From Branchinecta lynchi (lineage: Eukaryota; Arthropoda; Branchiopoda; Anostraca; Branchinectidae): a stretch of 64,000 nt of DNA. The position numbers and the translations under genes were made by a program. The stretch lies in NCBI GenBank assembly GCA_023053575.1, contig JAKZAP010000015.1:10344930-10408929 (forward strand). Reading direction: 5' to 3'. Shown piece by piece: positions 19,630 through 28,501 of this stretch; positions within the stretch are counted from its first letter, which is position 1; every line of letters starts with the position of its first letter. The notes beneath the pieces are model-generated. The model had not been told where the DNA came from. It made no database searches and saw only the letters and a program-made list of their open reading frames with translations.

Positions 19630-22600
19630 TTCACGTTGAAAAGGAGAAAAACCCCAAAGAGCAGAAGTTGTGTTGCTTGAGTATATCTGATGATAAGGAT
19701 GTATTGAAAGAAACCCAGAATTTGTTTCCTCTCTTTAATGACGTGAAAGTGGCCGGTTGTCTTACTTCAGGTTTCATTGATTGCGGCTCAGAGCGTACTT
19801 TGATTTCTCGAAGGTTTTTTGAAAGTTTACCGGAAGAAAACAAAAAGAGACTGAAACCGTCAAATATTCGTGTTCGGACACTTTCAGGCCATTATTTAGG
19901 AGTTTTAGGCGTAGTTCGATTACCTTTAGAAATGCCAGATTCTTCGAAGACTGTTCGTGTGTGTTGGGACTTCATTGTTATAGAGGACTTACCTTTTCCT
20001 ATAGTCATAGGTTATTATCTGTTAGATTACTTGGACTCCACTTTGCATTTTCGTCAGCGGAAGATTGAGTTCGGTGAGGAGATTTCGGATTCGCGGATAT
20101 TTGATGATGATTCGTTGGCTTACGGTAGTTTGGTGATACGGGGCGATGTTTCCGTAGATCCACATAGTATGAAGATAGTCGAGTGTAGGTTAGACCCGAC
20201 AAGCGTATCCGAATTTCCTGACGGTGGCACAGCGTTGTTTGTACCTAGAAAGGAATTTGAAAATCAGTTGCATGAGTATTTAAATGTTGTGGAAGATGGA
20301 AAGACAACAGTGGTGATTTTCAATGATACAGATGAAATTATTGAGTATAAGCATTCCACTGTTGTTGGTAGTTACGAGGAGATTCCGGAAGAATCCCTTG
20401 CGGCTATGACTAGTATTGACCCTGACGGTAACCCTATGGACGGTAATTTGCCCGAGTTCGCCACTGAGGTTCCTGAAGAAAATGATATACCAGATGAAGA
20501 GTTTTTGAAAAAGTTTGATCTGTCCGAAGTACCTGAAATAGTTAAAGACGGGATGATACAGTTGTTATTGGATAACAAAGATCGTTTTGCAACGCATGTG
20601 TACGACGTAGAAAGTAATGATTTGTTAGAATTCCAACCGGACATACCCTTAGATACAGAATTACCGACCACAAAACAGTTCAGAATTCCCCACGAGATGG
20701 CAGTCGTGCTTGAATCGCACATCCAGAGCATGCTAGAGAATAAAATAATTGTGGAAGGCAATTCACGTTTCACTTGCCCAATATTTTGCATAAGAAAAGC
20801 GGGAAATGAAACCGAACCGGTTTCTTTAGCTAATACGCGATTTATTGCTGATTTGAGAGTTCCAAATAAATTCGTTAAGGATGCTTCATTTGGCTTACCC
20901 AGAATTACGGATATTTTGCAAAAATTGAGTCGCGGATATTGGTATTCGGTTTTCGATCTGAAATCATCATTTTTCCAGATAAAAATCAAGGGCGAATATC
21001 GGAAATTTTTCGCATTTTTATCACCATTGACGGGAAAATGTTATTTGTTTAATCGTATACCCATGGGCGTAGTATTTGGAAGTAAAGCCTTTTCATATTG
21101 GATGTCGAAGTTATTCGTCGTCGACTTATTTCCGTTCGTTATTAATTTTGTTGATGATTGCTACGTTAAGGGCGAACAGCCGGATCCCCGCGATCATTTG
21201 GAACAATTACGTCAGGTGTTTGCGCGTCTCAAGGAACACAAGGTTAAATTGGGTAGTTCGAAGTCCGTTTTCTTCCGAAGGTCCATTGAGGTATTGGGTT
21301 ATGTAGTTTCTGGGGATAAGATAGAGCCGCAGCAGAAGAAATTGAAGGCAATTGAATGTTTGGAGAGGCCTGAGAACGTGAAGGAGTTGCGTTCGCAGCT
21401 TGGATTGTTCAACTATTATAAATGCTTCTACTTTTCGTTTGGTGATCTGATTGCTCCGTTGACAAAGTTGTTGAAGAAGAACGAGGTTTGGAATTGGGGA
21501 AAAGAGCAGGAAGAAAGTTGGCTGAGATTGAAAACAGAGCTTACGCGAAAAGATAGTCCAGTTTGCATTTATATGTATGATCCCAGCAAAACTTGCTATA
21601 TTTTTGTTGATGTGAGTGAACTAAGCATCGGTGCAGCTGTTATGCAAGAATTACCAAATGGAAAATTGGGAATAATTTGCACCTATAGTAAAGTTTTAAG
21701 CCAACCTTTTTCCAAGCAGAGTTCCGTTTTGCGAGAATTATATGGATTGTATGATGTGTTGCAGAGTCCCGCTATTTCGTACTACACTTGGGGTCAGAAA
21801 GTCGTTATTTTTAGCGATTGTAAGAATTTGATTTACTTAAGGAAAAATCGGAATCTCAGCTCGAAGTTGTATCGAATTGGTTTGTTGATTGATAATCCCC
21901 AGTATGAGTGGCGACATATTAGCGGGTCTATAAACTATCTGCCAGATATCTTATCAAGGCCTAAGGCAGAAGTGATTGCAAGGACTAGGCCAATGGAATT
22001 GACAGAAGAAGAAGCCGAATTTTTAGCTGCAGGTGTGGTTCCAGGAGATGGTGACCTATCTAGTCAGAACGAGTTTAATCTGATGGTTGCAAAGGCGGCA
22101 CATTCTGCAGATGGCGCTGCGCGTTTGATTCAAGGATCTAGCGACTTTTTAGGTCTCGAACGTAATGATTTGTTGAAGGCTCAGGCGGCAGATTCGGTTA
22201 TAGCAGCTACTGCGGCACTTTTGCGTTTGCATGGGTCGCATTGTGAAGCTGCAGAATTTTGGAGAGATTATTACAGGGGTGATTATTTTGTCCACGCGTC
22301 GGAAGATTTTGTCCGTACGTCGGAGGTGCATGGAAGTGGCCGTCGTAATGTTGACGTCACAAATAGTAGTTTAGATGAAAATGGTTCGATTTCACAAAGT
22401 GGTTGTCGTAATGTTGGCACCACGAACTGTCGTAATGTTGGCAGTCAAAAACCGATCGGTAAAAATAGTTTGGGGACGCCTGAACTGGACGTCCAGCGGT
22501 TACCTGGAGTCCCGAATTTCCAGCGGTTACCTGGAATTCATGATAGTGAATCGACCAATAATTTACCATGCAAAACCCCTACTGATTTTGAAGTTTTTAT

Positions 22601-24533
22601 GTTCCGGGATATTTTGCCCGATGTTGAACGCATACTTAAGCAGAAAATGGCACCATGGTTGAATGAAATTCGATCAGAATTGATTTTGTATGATGGCGTT
22701 TTGTATAGGCTAAGGTATAATCCAGAAGTATCGAAAAGGGAAAACAAAAATATGCGCGCACACTTAACATCTCAAGTTATTTTACCCTCTTCGATGGTTC
22801 CGGGAATACTGAAGTTATTTCATGAGCATTTGATCTTATCAGCCCATGCTGCTTCAGAGAGAACTTTATGGCGTTTGCGGAATTTTTGCATTTTTGAGAA
22901 TACGAGTACAAAGGTTCTCGAGTTGGTACAGAATTGTGACCTTTGTGGCCGAGCAAATCCTCAGATTCCAGCATCAAAGCCATTTTTGAGGCCCAATATT
23001 TTCCCTCACCAACCTTTTCTCGTTTGGTCAACAGATGCATGTGGGTATTTTAGAATTACTAGCGCTGGAAATCGGTACGTTTTGCTAGCGGTCGAAGTTT
23101 TTAGTTCGCATTGCGTCCTAAAAGCTGTCCCAAGTTTAGATGCTGAGACGACGTGCAAGTTCTTTTGGGAGAATGTGTTTAGTTATTATAACTTGCCAGA
23201 AGCTATTCTCAGTGATCATGGTTCAAATTATGACAGTACCCTATTCAAAGATTTCTGTGAACAACTGGGCATTCGGAAGATCTTTTCTAGTCCCTACAGT
23301 CCCCAGACAAATTCTGCTTCAGAGGGGAAAGTCCGTGTTTTAAAGAAAATCTTAAAGCAAATGTGTTCGGAAATCACAGATTCAGATTGGGATCAGTATT
23401 TGCCACAGATTCAAATGACCCTGAATAATTCGTTGAGCACTGCCAGGAATTATTCAAGTTTCATGCTTTTGCATGGAACTACCGGACGTACTTTGTTTGA
23501 TGTTGGGATTAAGAAACCAGTTTTTACTTACGCGGAAAGTTATGAAACGTATGTAACCCAGTTGGTGCAGAGAATTTTTGAAACTAATCAGCTTTGCCTT
23601 CAGACCCTGATGAAAGAGAGAGAGAACCAGGCATTTCAGTACAACAAGAATGCCAAGGAGGTAAGCATTGTTGTTGGAGACATCGTTTATTGCTTGGACA
23701 AGACACCGCACGGGCAGAAATCATCTTCATTCCCATATATTGGTCCATATTTAGTGTTGACTGAAGTTCACAAAAATGTTTTCATTTTGGGTTCTTTAAC
23801 TGACACTAAGTATAAACGCAGGACAGTTAATGCTAGACTGTTGAAAAAGGTGGGAAATAACGAGTTGTTTTTGTCCCAAAATCCGAGATTCGCAAGTACT
23901 CATGACGACTTGAGTAATGAGATTTTGGAGAGAACCGAAAATGATGCACAAAAGGGTGTAATTGGGGAGACAGTAGTTGAAACTGAAAATCCGCGTTATG
24001 ACTTGCGACCTCGATTAAAACAACAGTTAGTGTTGGGACCCGTTGGAGTGACACTAGTTTCAGTTTCTAGTGCGCCCATTCCTAACATGATTTTGCCTAC
24101 AAGTTCAACAATTGCTCGAGAAGTTGCGGAAAATAGTAATGAAAATTTGCCACTCACCGGATGTGATGTGATGAGCGAGGCGGAATCCGGTCCATCCGGG
24201 GTTGGAGTCCAAACTTCGGAAACTTTTCCGGATTCGGGAGATAGTGCCTTGCTGAGTAGATTTGGCGTTCCACGGCAGGCTGGCAGTGATGATGTTGTTG
24301 CTTCTGCTGAGCTGCCGTTGGACGGAGAAACTTCGACCTTTGACTACCCTCAAGCTGAGGTTACTCAAAGAGGAAATATTGCCAAATCCCCGTTGATTGT
24401 TAGAGCAGAAAGAGAAGACGTAGGCCCCAGTAGGAGTCCTAGTACACAGGTCATACCAGCTACTTATAGGAATAGCACTAGTGATCACCGATACAGTTTG
24501 CGACGGTTGCCCCGAAAGGATTATCGTGTCTGA
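19596..24533 (+). CDS. pol: Pol polyprotein (PR-RT-RNase H-IN) of the inner Ty3/Gypsy element
   Basis: Translated by -1 frameshift; the first -1 codon is CTG at 19596, and no ATG is needed. Numbering residues from codon 19626: protease at ~40-150, with D52-C53-G54-S replacing the usual D-[ST]-G, and IVIGYYLLDYL as the C-terminal flap partner. RT at ~360-590 with palm motif F-V-D510-D511. RNase H with D662, E704, D731 and D774. Integrase with H1066 or H1068, H1074, C1104 and C1107, then catalytic D1137, D1197 and E1233 (35 residues between the last two), and GPY at 1373-1375. A ~200-residue low-complexity linker with repeats (RNVG, QRLPG) separates RNase H and integrase. The C-terminal ~200 residues past the GPY module are acidic and unassigned. 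All catalytic residues except the protease DCG variation look normal, so the copy may be active. Confidence 0.92.
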   Translation: MIEPACEGVKLVHVEKEKNPKEQKLCCLSISDDKDVLKETQNLFPLFNDVKVAGCLTSGFIDCGSERTLISRRFFESLPEENKKRLKPSNIRVRTLSGHYLGVLGVVRLPLEMPDSSKTVRVCWDFIVIEDLPFPIVIGYYLLDYLDSTLHFRQRKIEFGEEISDSRIFDDDSLAYGSLVIRGDVSVDPHSMKIVECRLDPTSVSEFPDGGTALFVPRKEFENQLHEYLNVVEDGKTTVVIFNDTDEIIEYKHSTVVGSYEEIPEESLAAMTSIDPDGNPMDGNLPEFATEVPEENDIPDEEFLKKFDLSEVPEIVKDGMIQLLLDNKDRFATHVYDVESNDLLEFQPDIPLDTELPTTKQFRIPHEMAVVLESHIQSMLENKIIVEGNSRFTCPIFCIRKAGNETEPVSLANTRFIADLRVPNKFVKDASFGLPRITDILQKLSRGYWYSVFDLKSSFFQIKIKGEYRKFFAFLSPLTGKCYLFNRIPMGVVFGSKAFSYWMSKLFVVDLFPFVINFVDDCYVKGEQPDPRDHLEQLRQVFARLKEHKVKLGSSKSVFFRRSIEVLGYVVSGDKIEPQQKKLKAIECLERPENVKELRSQLGLFNYYKCFYFSFGDLIAPLTKLLKKNEVWNWGKEQEESWLRLKTELTRKDSPVCIYMYDPSKTCYIFVDVSELSIGAAVMQELPNGKLGIICTYSKVLSQPFSKQSSVLRELYGLYDVLQSPAISYYTWGQKVVIFSDCKNLIYLRKNRNLSSKLYRIGLLIDNPQYEWRHISGSINYLPDILSRPKAEVIARTRPMELTEEEAEFLAAGVVPGDGDLSSQNEFNLMVAKAAHSADGAARLIQGSSDFLGLERNDLLKAQAADSVIAATAALLRLHGSHCEAAEFWRDYYRGDYFVHASEDFVRTSEVHGSGRRNVDVTNSSLDENGSISQSGCRNVGTTNCRNVGSQKPIGKNSLGTPELDVQRLPGVPNFQRLPGIHDSESTNNLPCKTPTDFEVFMFRDILPDVERILKQKMAPWLNEIRSELILYDGVLYRLRYNPEVSKRENKNMRAHLTSQVILPSSMVPGILKLFHEHLILSAHAASERTLWRLRNFCIFENTSTKVLELVQNCDLCGRANPQIPASKPFLRPNIFPHQPFLVWSTDACGYFRITSAGNRYVLLAVEVFSSHCVLKAVPSLDAETTCKFFWENVFSYYNLPEAILSDHGSNYDSTLFKDFCEQLGIRKIFSSPYSPQTNSASEGKVRVLKKILKQMCSEITDSDWDQYLPQIQMTLNNSLSTARNYSSFMLLHGTTGRTLFDVGIKKPVFTYAESYETYVTQLVQRIFETNQLCLQTLMKERENQAFQYNKNAKEVSIVVGDIVYCLDKTPHGQKSSSFPYIGPYLVLTEVHKNVFILGSLTDTKYKRRTVNARLLKKVGNNELFLSQNPRFASTHDDLSNEILERTENDAQKGVIGETVVETENPRYDLRPRLKQQLVLGPVGVTLVSVSSAPIPNMILPTSSTIAREVAENSNENLPLTGCDVMSEAESGPSGVGVQTSETFPDSGDSALLSRFGVPRQAGSDDVVASAELPLDGETSTFDYPQAEVTQRGNIAKSPLIVRAEREDVGPSRSPSTQVIPATYRNSTSDHRYSLRRLPRKDYRV

Positions 24534-25012
24534 GTTTATTCACTACTTTGCGGGTGGTGATGCTTTTTATTTGTGCTGTAGGTTAGTTTGTGAAGTCGTG
24601 CTTAAACCTTCTGTGCCACGATTAACGAGTTTTCCTAATAGTGTTCTCTCTGATCAATAACGACTATGTCATATGTGTAAATATTCAAAATTAAGAAAAC
24701 AACAAATGAAAAAAAAAAATGTACATGTTCCGATCCAATTCCTGATCTTTGTGCCGATCCAGTATTCCTGTTGTCCTCCTAGATGCATGCTAGAAAATAA
24801 TGGTACCTTTAAGTTTTCTTCCTTCTTTCTAACTTTCCTACACCTTCTTACCTTTCTTGTCCTGTACGAAGAAATTAAAGCAGTCTGGCTAAGTGAAAGT
24901 GTGAAATGAGACACTCAGTGATGGAACATCAACGGAACTTTAAAGGAGGCAAGCAATTCATGTGATGCTCATTGAACGTACGACACAAATTCTCGAAAAG
25001 CATTATATACCT
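24534..25012. other. Inner element 3' region, no sense gene
   Basis: Frames of ~80 codons overlap on both strands at 24669-24914 with no recognisable motif. Nothing else is supported. Confidence 0.4.
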
Positions 25013-25018
25013 TTATTT
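25013..25018 (-). terminator. Antisense poly(A) signal overlapping the stop
   Basis: Minus-strand AATAAA whose TAA is the stop codon of the 118-aa antisense ORF. Confidence 0.45.
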
Positions 25019-25369
25019 GTGACGCTTTCTCGGTCTATTGGAGGACGATGATGATGAGCTTGACGTGGACGTGGAACTGTCGGAACTTTCTGACGTTGTT
25101 GGCTTCCGATTTCGCTTTTTCTTCTCGGCTGCAGCAGTCACTACCGGTGTGATAGAAGCACTGGACTTTTCTGCTTCAGCGGAACCAACCACGGGTTCTA
25201 CTTTCTCTATCCTCGCCCGCTTCAGATCAGCTTTTAGCTTGTTTCCACTATATCCCGCCGGGGCAATGACCTCGAAGGAGAGCCTCTCCCCTTTCCCTTG
25301 AGCAGGAATGGAAACGGTGTATTTCGCCAATGATTCCTTGCGGGGAGTAACTGTGATTTTACGGCTCAT
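25013..25369 (-). CDS. Antisense ORF of the inner element: basic, Ser-rich 118-aa protein of unknown function
   Basis: Runs opposite to gag-pol, from ATG at 25369 with A at -3. Residues 1-60 (MSRKITVTPRKESLAKYTVS...) are mixed charge without a recognised fold. Residues ~60-85 are Ala/Glu/Lys-rich. The tail is a Ser/Thr run ending NRPRKRHK, a plausible nuclear-localisation segment. The TAA stop overlaps AATAAA on the same strand (25013-25018), which would end an antisense transcript right at the ORF. It begins MSR-[KT]-I-x-V-T like its neighbour at 25445-25633. I do not recognise the family; a regulator comparable in position to retroviral antisense proteins is speculation. Confidence 0.55.
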   Translation of the reverse strand: MSRKITVTPRKESLAKYTVSIPAQGKGERLSFEVIAPAGYSGNKLKADLKRARIEKVEPVVGSAEAEKSSASITPVVTAAAEKKKRNRKPTTSESSDSSTSTSSSSSSSSNRPRKRHK

Positions 25370-25444
25370 GGTTCCGCAGTAATGTTATAACTTAAACTAA
25401 CATTGAACTAACGTTGGAACAAAGAATATATGTAGAGGGTTTCA

Positions 25445-25633
25445 CTAATTCTTGATCTCGTGAGCATTGGAAGAACCCGATCCGTAATCTAGACTTTCAG
25501 TATGGTTCCCCAAGGAGAACAGTTTTGACCATGATTGACTTGAATCGTGCAGATTAAGGCCCAGGTATTCGGAGGGCAGTTCCTCAGGGAAAACTTTACC
25601 TGTGATGTACGTGACCAGAATAGTGCGGGACAT
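25445..25633 (-). CDS. Second antisense ORF of the inner element, 62 aa, unknown
   Basis: ATG at 25633 and TAG at 25445, 75 bases upstream of the 118-aa ORF on the same strand. The start MSRTILVTYITGK resembles MSRKITVTPRK of its neighbour, suggesting duplication or shared initiation-region constraint. The rest is neutral to acidic (EELPSEYLGLNLHDSS...) with no motif. It is short, so chance is possible. Its support is the shared start and its place in an otherwise gene-free part of an intact element. Confidence 0.35.
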   Translation of the reverse strand: MSRTILVTYITGKVFPEELPSEYLGLNLHDSSQSWSKLFSLGNHTESLDYGSGSSNAHEIKN

Positions 25634-26009
25634 TGACTGCTAGTGGGTGAACTTCAAACAGGACAAATTCGCTTTCCTTTTACTTTCACTTTCCTATCTT
25701 ACCTTTATTTCTTGACCATTGTTGCATCTTTTTGATCGGAATCTCGAACTGGATCTCATAGCTCAGTATATTTACTATTCAGACTTACCTTGTTTATCTT
25801 CAAGATCGATAGAATTTTTGGTATCGTTTAGATTTATTTGCGTTTGATTTCTTTTGATGTATTAACGTAGCTTACCGTAGGACGATATTCAGGATATCAG
25901 TATTTCCGTGCTGAGGTTAGTACGTAGTACCAGTCTGAAACAATTTTGCAAACTTTACTGTAGTTGTACTTAAAGGACAAGTGATATGTTTTACGCTACG
26001 CTTATATTT

Positions 26010-26020
26010 AAGGAGGGCGG
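26010..26020 (+). other. Polypurine tract of the inner element
   Basis: AAGGAGGGCGG lies three bases 5' of the 3' LTR (TGTAAT at 26024), the expected plus-strand priming position. Confidence 0.75.
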
Positions 26021-26023
26021 CCT

Positions 26024-27229
26024 TGTAATCTTTTTCCTCATTATTCAAACAGGATGTTTCCTCATCATTCAAACAGGATGTTCAGTTGTATTTTGGCAAA
26101 CTTTGGTTACCAGGTTATCGTGCCCTTGTTCTGTACGACTACGTGTTCTCAACGTATGCGGGTTCATTGTTTTACTGGGCGAACTAAGGAACAAACGGGT
26201 ATTTTCCCAGTGAAAGTTAACCAATAGAATTGAACTCGGAAAACCCCCTTTTCGCCCGGAGTTATTACGGACAAAGTTTGAAAAGGGAGAGTTTCGGGGT
26301 TTGTTCCTCAGATTCGATCCGGCATTTACTCTGTGCATTTATACTCTTGTGTATTCCTTCAGTGAGTGATTTCTTTTTCTTTTTAACAAAGTAGATTGCG
26401 GCTAAATTCTTGCTAAGTACTTTCTTTCTTTGGTAGAATAAATCTAAAAATCTCACCCACATCTTGAGTAAACTTAAACTCTGTAAACTCATAAAATACA
26501 GCTATAATACAGTTTGCTTTACTTGCTCGGTTAAATACCCTAGAAACCGGGAACCTGGAGTTCAAGGGGGGACTCATTGGTTCTAGCTCCTCGGCAGACA
26601 AAGATCCATACGGGACCTCAGTCTGTGTGGAGTAGGGGGTGGCCTTAGGGGTAGTAACCGGGGACCTGGAGTTCAAGGGGGACTCATTGGTCCTAGCTCC
26701 TCGGCAGACAAAGATCCAATGCTGTATGGGACCTCAGTCTGTGTGGAGTAGGGAGTGTTTTACGTAGGAATCAATCTAGTGGTCATTGTGTCTGTTTCGG
26801 GACACTGGGTCACTAGGGTCTAGCAGTCTATTGTTCATTGCCGGGACCACGGGCTGTTAGTACCAGGGCTAAAACTAAAATTAATAAAACGATAGGGTTG
26901 TGAAGTGTTTTTGACGGAAAGTAATAATCAATTTTAGTTCCACTCTCTGTGTATTTTAACCGTTCGGAAAACGTATAATTTGTCCGTCAGTAATGTAAAA
27001 TAAACGTTGTCCTGAATTCGAAATTCTGTTTGATGCTAAAATGGAAGCATCTTAGTTTGGTCCTATAATGTGTATTGGTGGAATCACGCTACCACTTTCA
27101 TTCATATTCCTTTGATTTAAAGTGGCTTTTATCCGCTTGACTTAATCTCTTTCATTACTTCAACGGATATCATATTTTGCAGCGGCGAATATATTATATT
27201 ATTATTTTATTTCCACCACACACATTATA
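26024..27229 (+). repeat. Inner element 3' LTR
   Basis: Same 1206 bp as the 5' LTR; no difference was found reading line by line. Flanked on the right by CTGG. Confidence 0.9.
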
Positions 27230-27415
27230 CTGGACTGACCGAGCTGAACCATACAAAAAATGAAATAAAATAAATAAGGGAGTTATTTTTATTTTGCTAA
27301 ATTAAAGGGTAGGGCGGGTGGGTGGAAAAAAATTTATTTGTCGTGACTACGAACAAAAAATTTGGACGTGGGTCCTCCTTATTATGAGAAAATAAGGGCT
27401 TACAAAAATAAACTT

Positions 27416-27431
27416 CCCACTTCTGATACCG
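27416..27431 (-). other. Primer-binding site of the outer element (tRNA-Leu-like)
   Basis: Reading inward on the minus strand from the 5' LTR: AC, then GGTATCAGAAGTGGGA. tRNA-Leu-type primer sites read TGGTGTCAGAAGTGGGA, so the match is near-complete. The tRNA assignment rests on memory of the tRNA-Leu acceptor and T-stem sequence. Confidence 0.65.
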
Positions 27432-27432
27432 T

Positions 27433-28228
27433 TGTTAAGTGGATGTGAGATCGAATCCCACTGTTGAGACCATTGTTAAGAATGTTATCCCACTTCTGGA
27501 CCCCATTGTTAAGATGTTGAACGTGGAGGAAGTTTCCAACCCCTGTTCTTACACCTTGTTGAGAGGATGGACGAGTGGAGGCGGGGTTTAATGAAGATAA
27601 GGCTCCTGAGGTGTGGGCTGAAGACATTCTGACACCGTAGGTGCCCACTAGCCCCAGGACCAGTCAGGAAACCGGACAAAAGAGACAAGGGAAAGTCTCA
27701 GGGAATTCCATAGCTCAGCCGCAGTCAATCCAGAAATCCCTAATCAAGCTGGTTCACACATCCTAGCGAAGCTGGAATTCACATATCCAGTCAAGCCCGA
27801 GGCCTACTAGCCGAGATGGACCATAACGTCTATAGTTAATTTATCTCATGTAAATCGTGTACAAGAGTGTGACACATATAATATAGCACTAATGGGTCCC
27901 TAACTAAATATATAAACTGGTCCTTACCATAAATTATAATATAGCGTAACGGAGGTCTTGCTCCGACCAAGGATGAAAGAGAACTCTCTTGGCTGCGGAT
28001 TCATTCCGTAGCCAAAATACTTAGAATGAAATGGATCAAAGCCTGACCTCGGATTAGCGAGCAGCTAACTGAAGCTAGGATAAAGACCGAGTGACCTATT
28101 GTCACGATGCCGGGAAATTAATGATGGTGATGGAAACCGAAGAGATATATAGAAAAGTAGGCGATAGATGGAGGGAATAACTAGGAGGACTATTGCAGAG
28201 CAAAGTGCTATGGGATGTCTCCATAACA
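27433..28228 (-). repeat. Outer element 5' LTR
   Basis: 796-bp partner of 11241-12036, followed on the right by the AAAG duplication and then the first bases of the peptide gene's exon 2. Confidence 0.9.
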
Positions 28229-28377
28229 AAAGCAGCACAGACCTGAAAAATTGAAAACCTATAAACTTATTGCTTCCACCGAGACACACGCTTCCCTCGT
28301 TGGGTTTTGACAGTGATCTGGGTTGTAGCAAGAACATTTACACCGATAGAACCTCCACCTCCGTCTTTGTGTCTCAC
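28229..28377 (-). pseudogene. Secreted peptide gene copy A: exon 1, intron and first bases of exon 2
   Basis: Exon 2 starts at 28242 after a minus-strand acceptor TTTTTCAG and is cut by the LTR after 14 bases. The exon 1 region (about 28360-28377) reads GTGAGACACAAAGACGGAG, where block B reads ATGAGACCAAAGACGGAG. The start codon is lost (A to G) and one extra base is nearby. Whether these changes came before or after the LTR insertion cannot be told. Confidence 0.6.
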
Positions 28378-28493
28378 GCGCCGATACCCCCACAAAACTG
28401 TGCAGAGCTAGAATTACTTGTTGAGCTTTGAATTAACGCTCGTCAACTTCCTTCTTAGCCGTTGCGTATTGAGAGGAAAAGACCGTTACACAC

Positions 28494-28501
28494 TGACGTC
28501 A
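28494..28501. promoter_or_regulatory. CRE palindrome TGACGTCA upstream of peptide gene copy A
   Basis: A perfect CREB/ATF-type site about 117 bases upstream of the exon 1 start, conserved in block B at 57294-57301. Confidence 0.5.

Larger units (their letters stand above)
16902..27229 (+). mobile_element. Inner Ty3/Gypsy LTR retrotransposon, apparently intact
   Basis: The 10.3-kb element has 1206-bp LTRs that look identical by eye, a 4-bp CTGG duplication, Gag and Pol ORFs linked by a -1 frameshift, and a purine tract (26010-26020) at the 3' LTR. Pol order PR-RT-RNase H-IN with a C-terminal GPY motif places it in Ty3/Gypsy (Metaviridae). It lies within the outer element in the opposite orientation. 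LTR identity indicates a very recent insertion, consistent with being the younger member of the nest. About 1.5 kb between pol and the 3' LTR carries two antisense ORFs and no sense ORF of note. No envelope gene was found. Confidence 0.95.
11241..28228 (-). mobile_element. Outer LTR retrotransposon (minus strand), interrupted by a Ty3/Gypsy element
   Basis: The 796-bp LTRs at 11241-12036 and 27433-28228 have perfect TGTTA...TAACA ends and an AAAG duplication. Block B has the uninterrupted target. On the minus strand the 5' LTR is at the right. The bases just inside it read GGTATCAGAAGTGGGA, close to the complement of a tRNA-Leu 3' end. The purine tract AAGGGGGGGAGGTG (12037-12050) abuts the other LTR. 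The interior, after removing the nested element, is only ~5 kb. It encodes a linker plus an integrase GPY/F-like tail but no recognisable gag, RT, RNase H or integrase core, so this copy looks non-autonomous. I saw at least two LTR-LTR differences, so insertion was fairly recent. Confidence 0.9.

Noticed and set aside
19605..19634. H-type pseudoknot downstream of the slip site
   Set aside because: Stem 1 and loop-to-downstream pairing both exist, but zero-length connecting loops across a 7-bp stem are sterically unlikely; only the stem is claimed.
25986..26213. ORFs across the LTRs (for example 16834-17370 and 25986-26676)
   Set aside because: They appear identically in both LTR copies and cross the LTR border; no domain is present and LTRs are regulatory.
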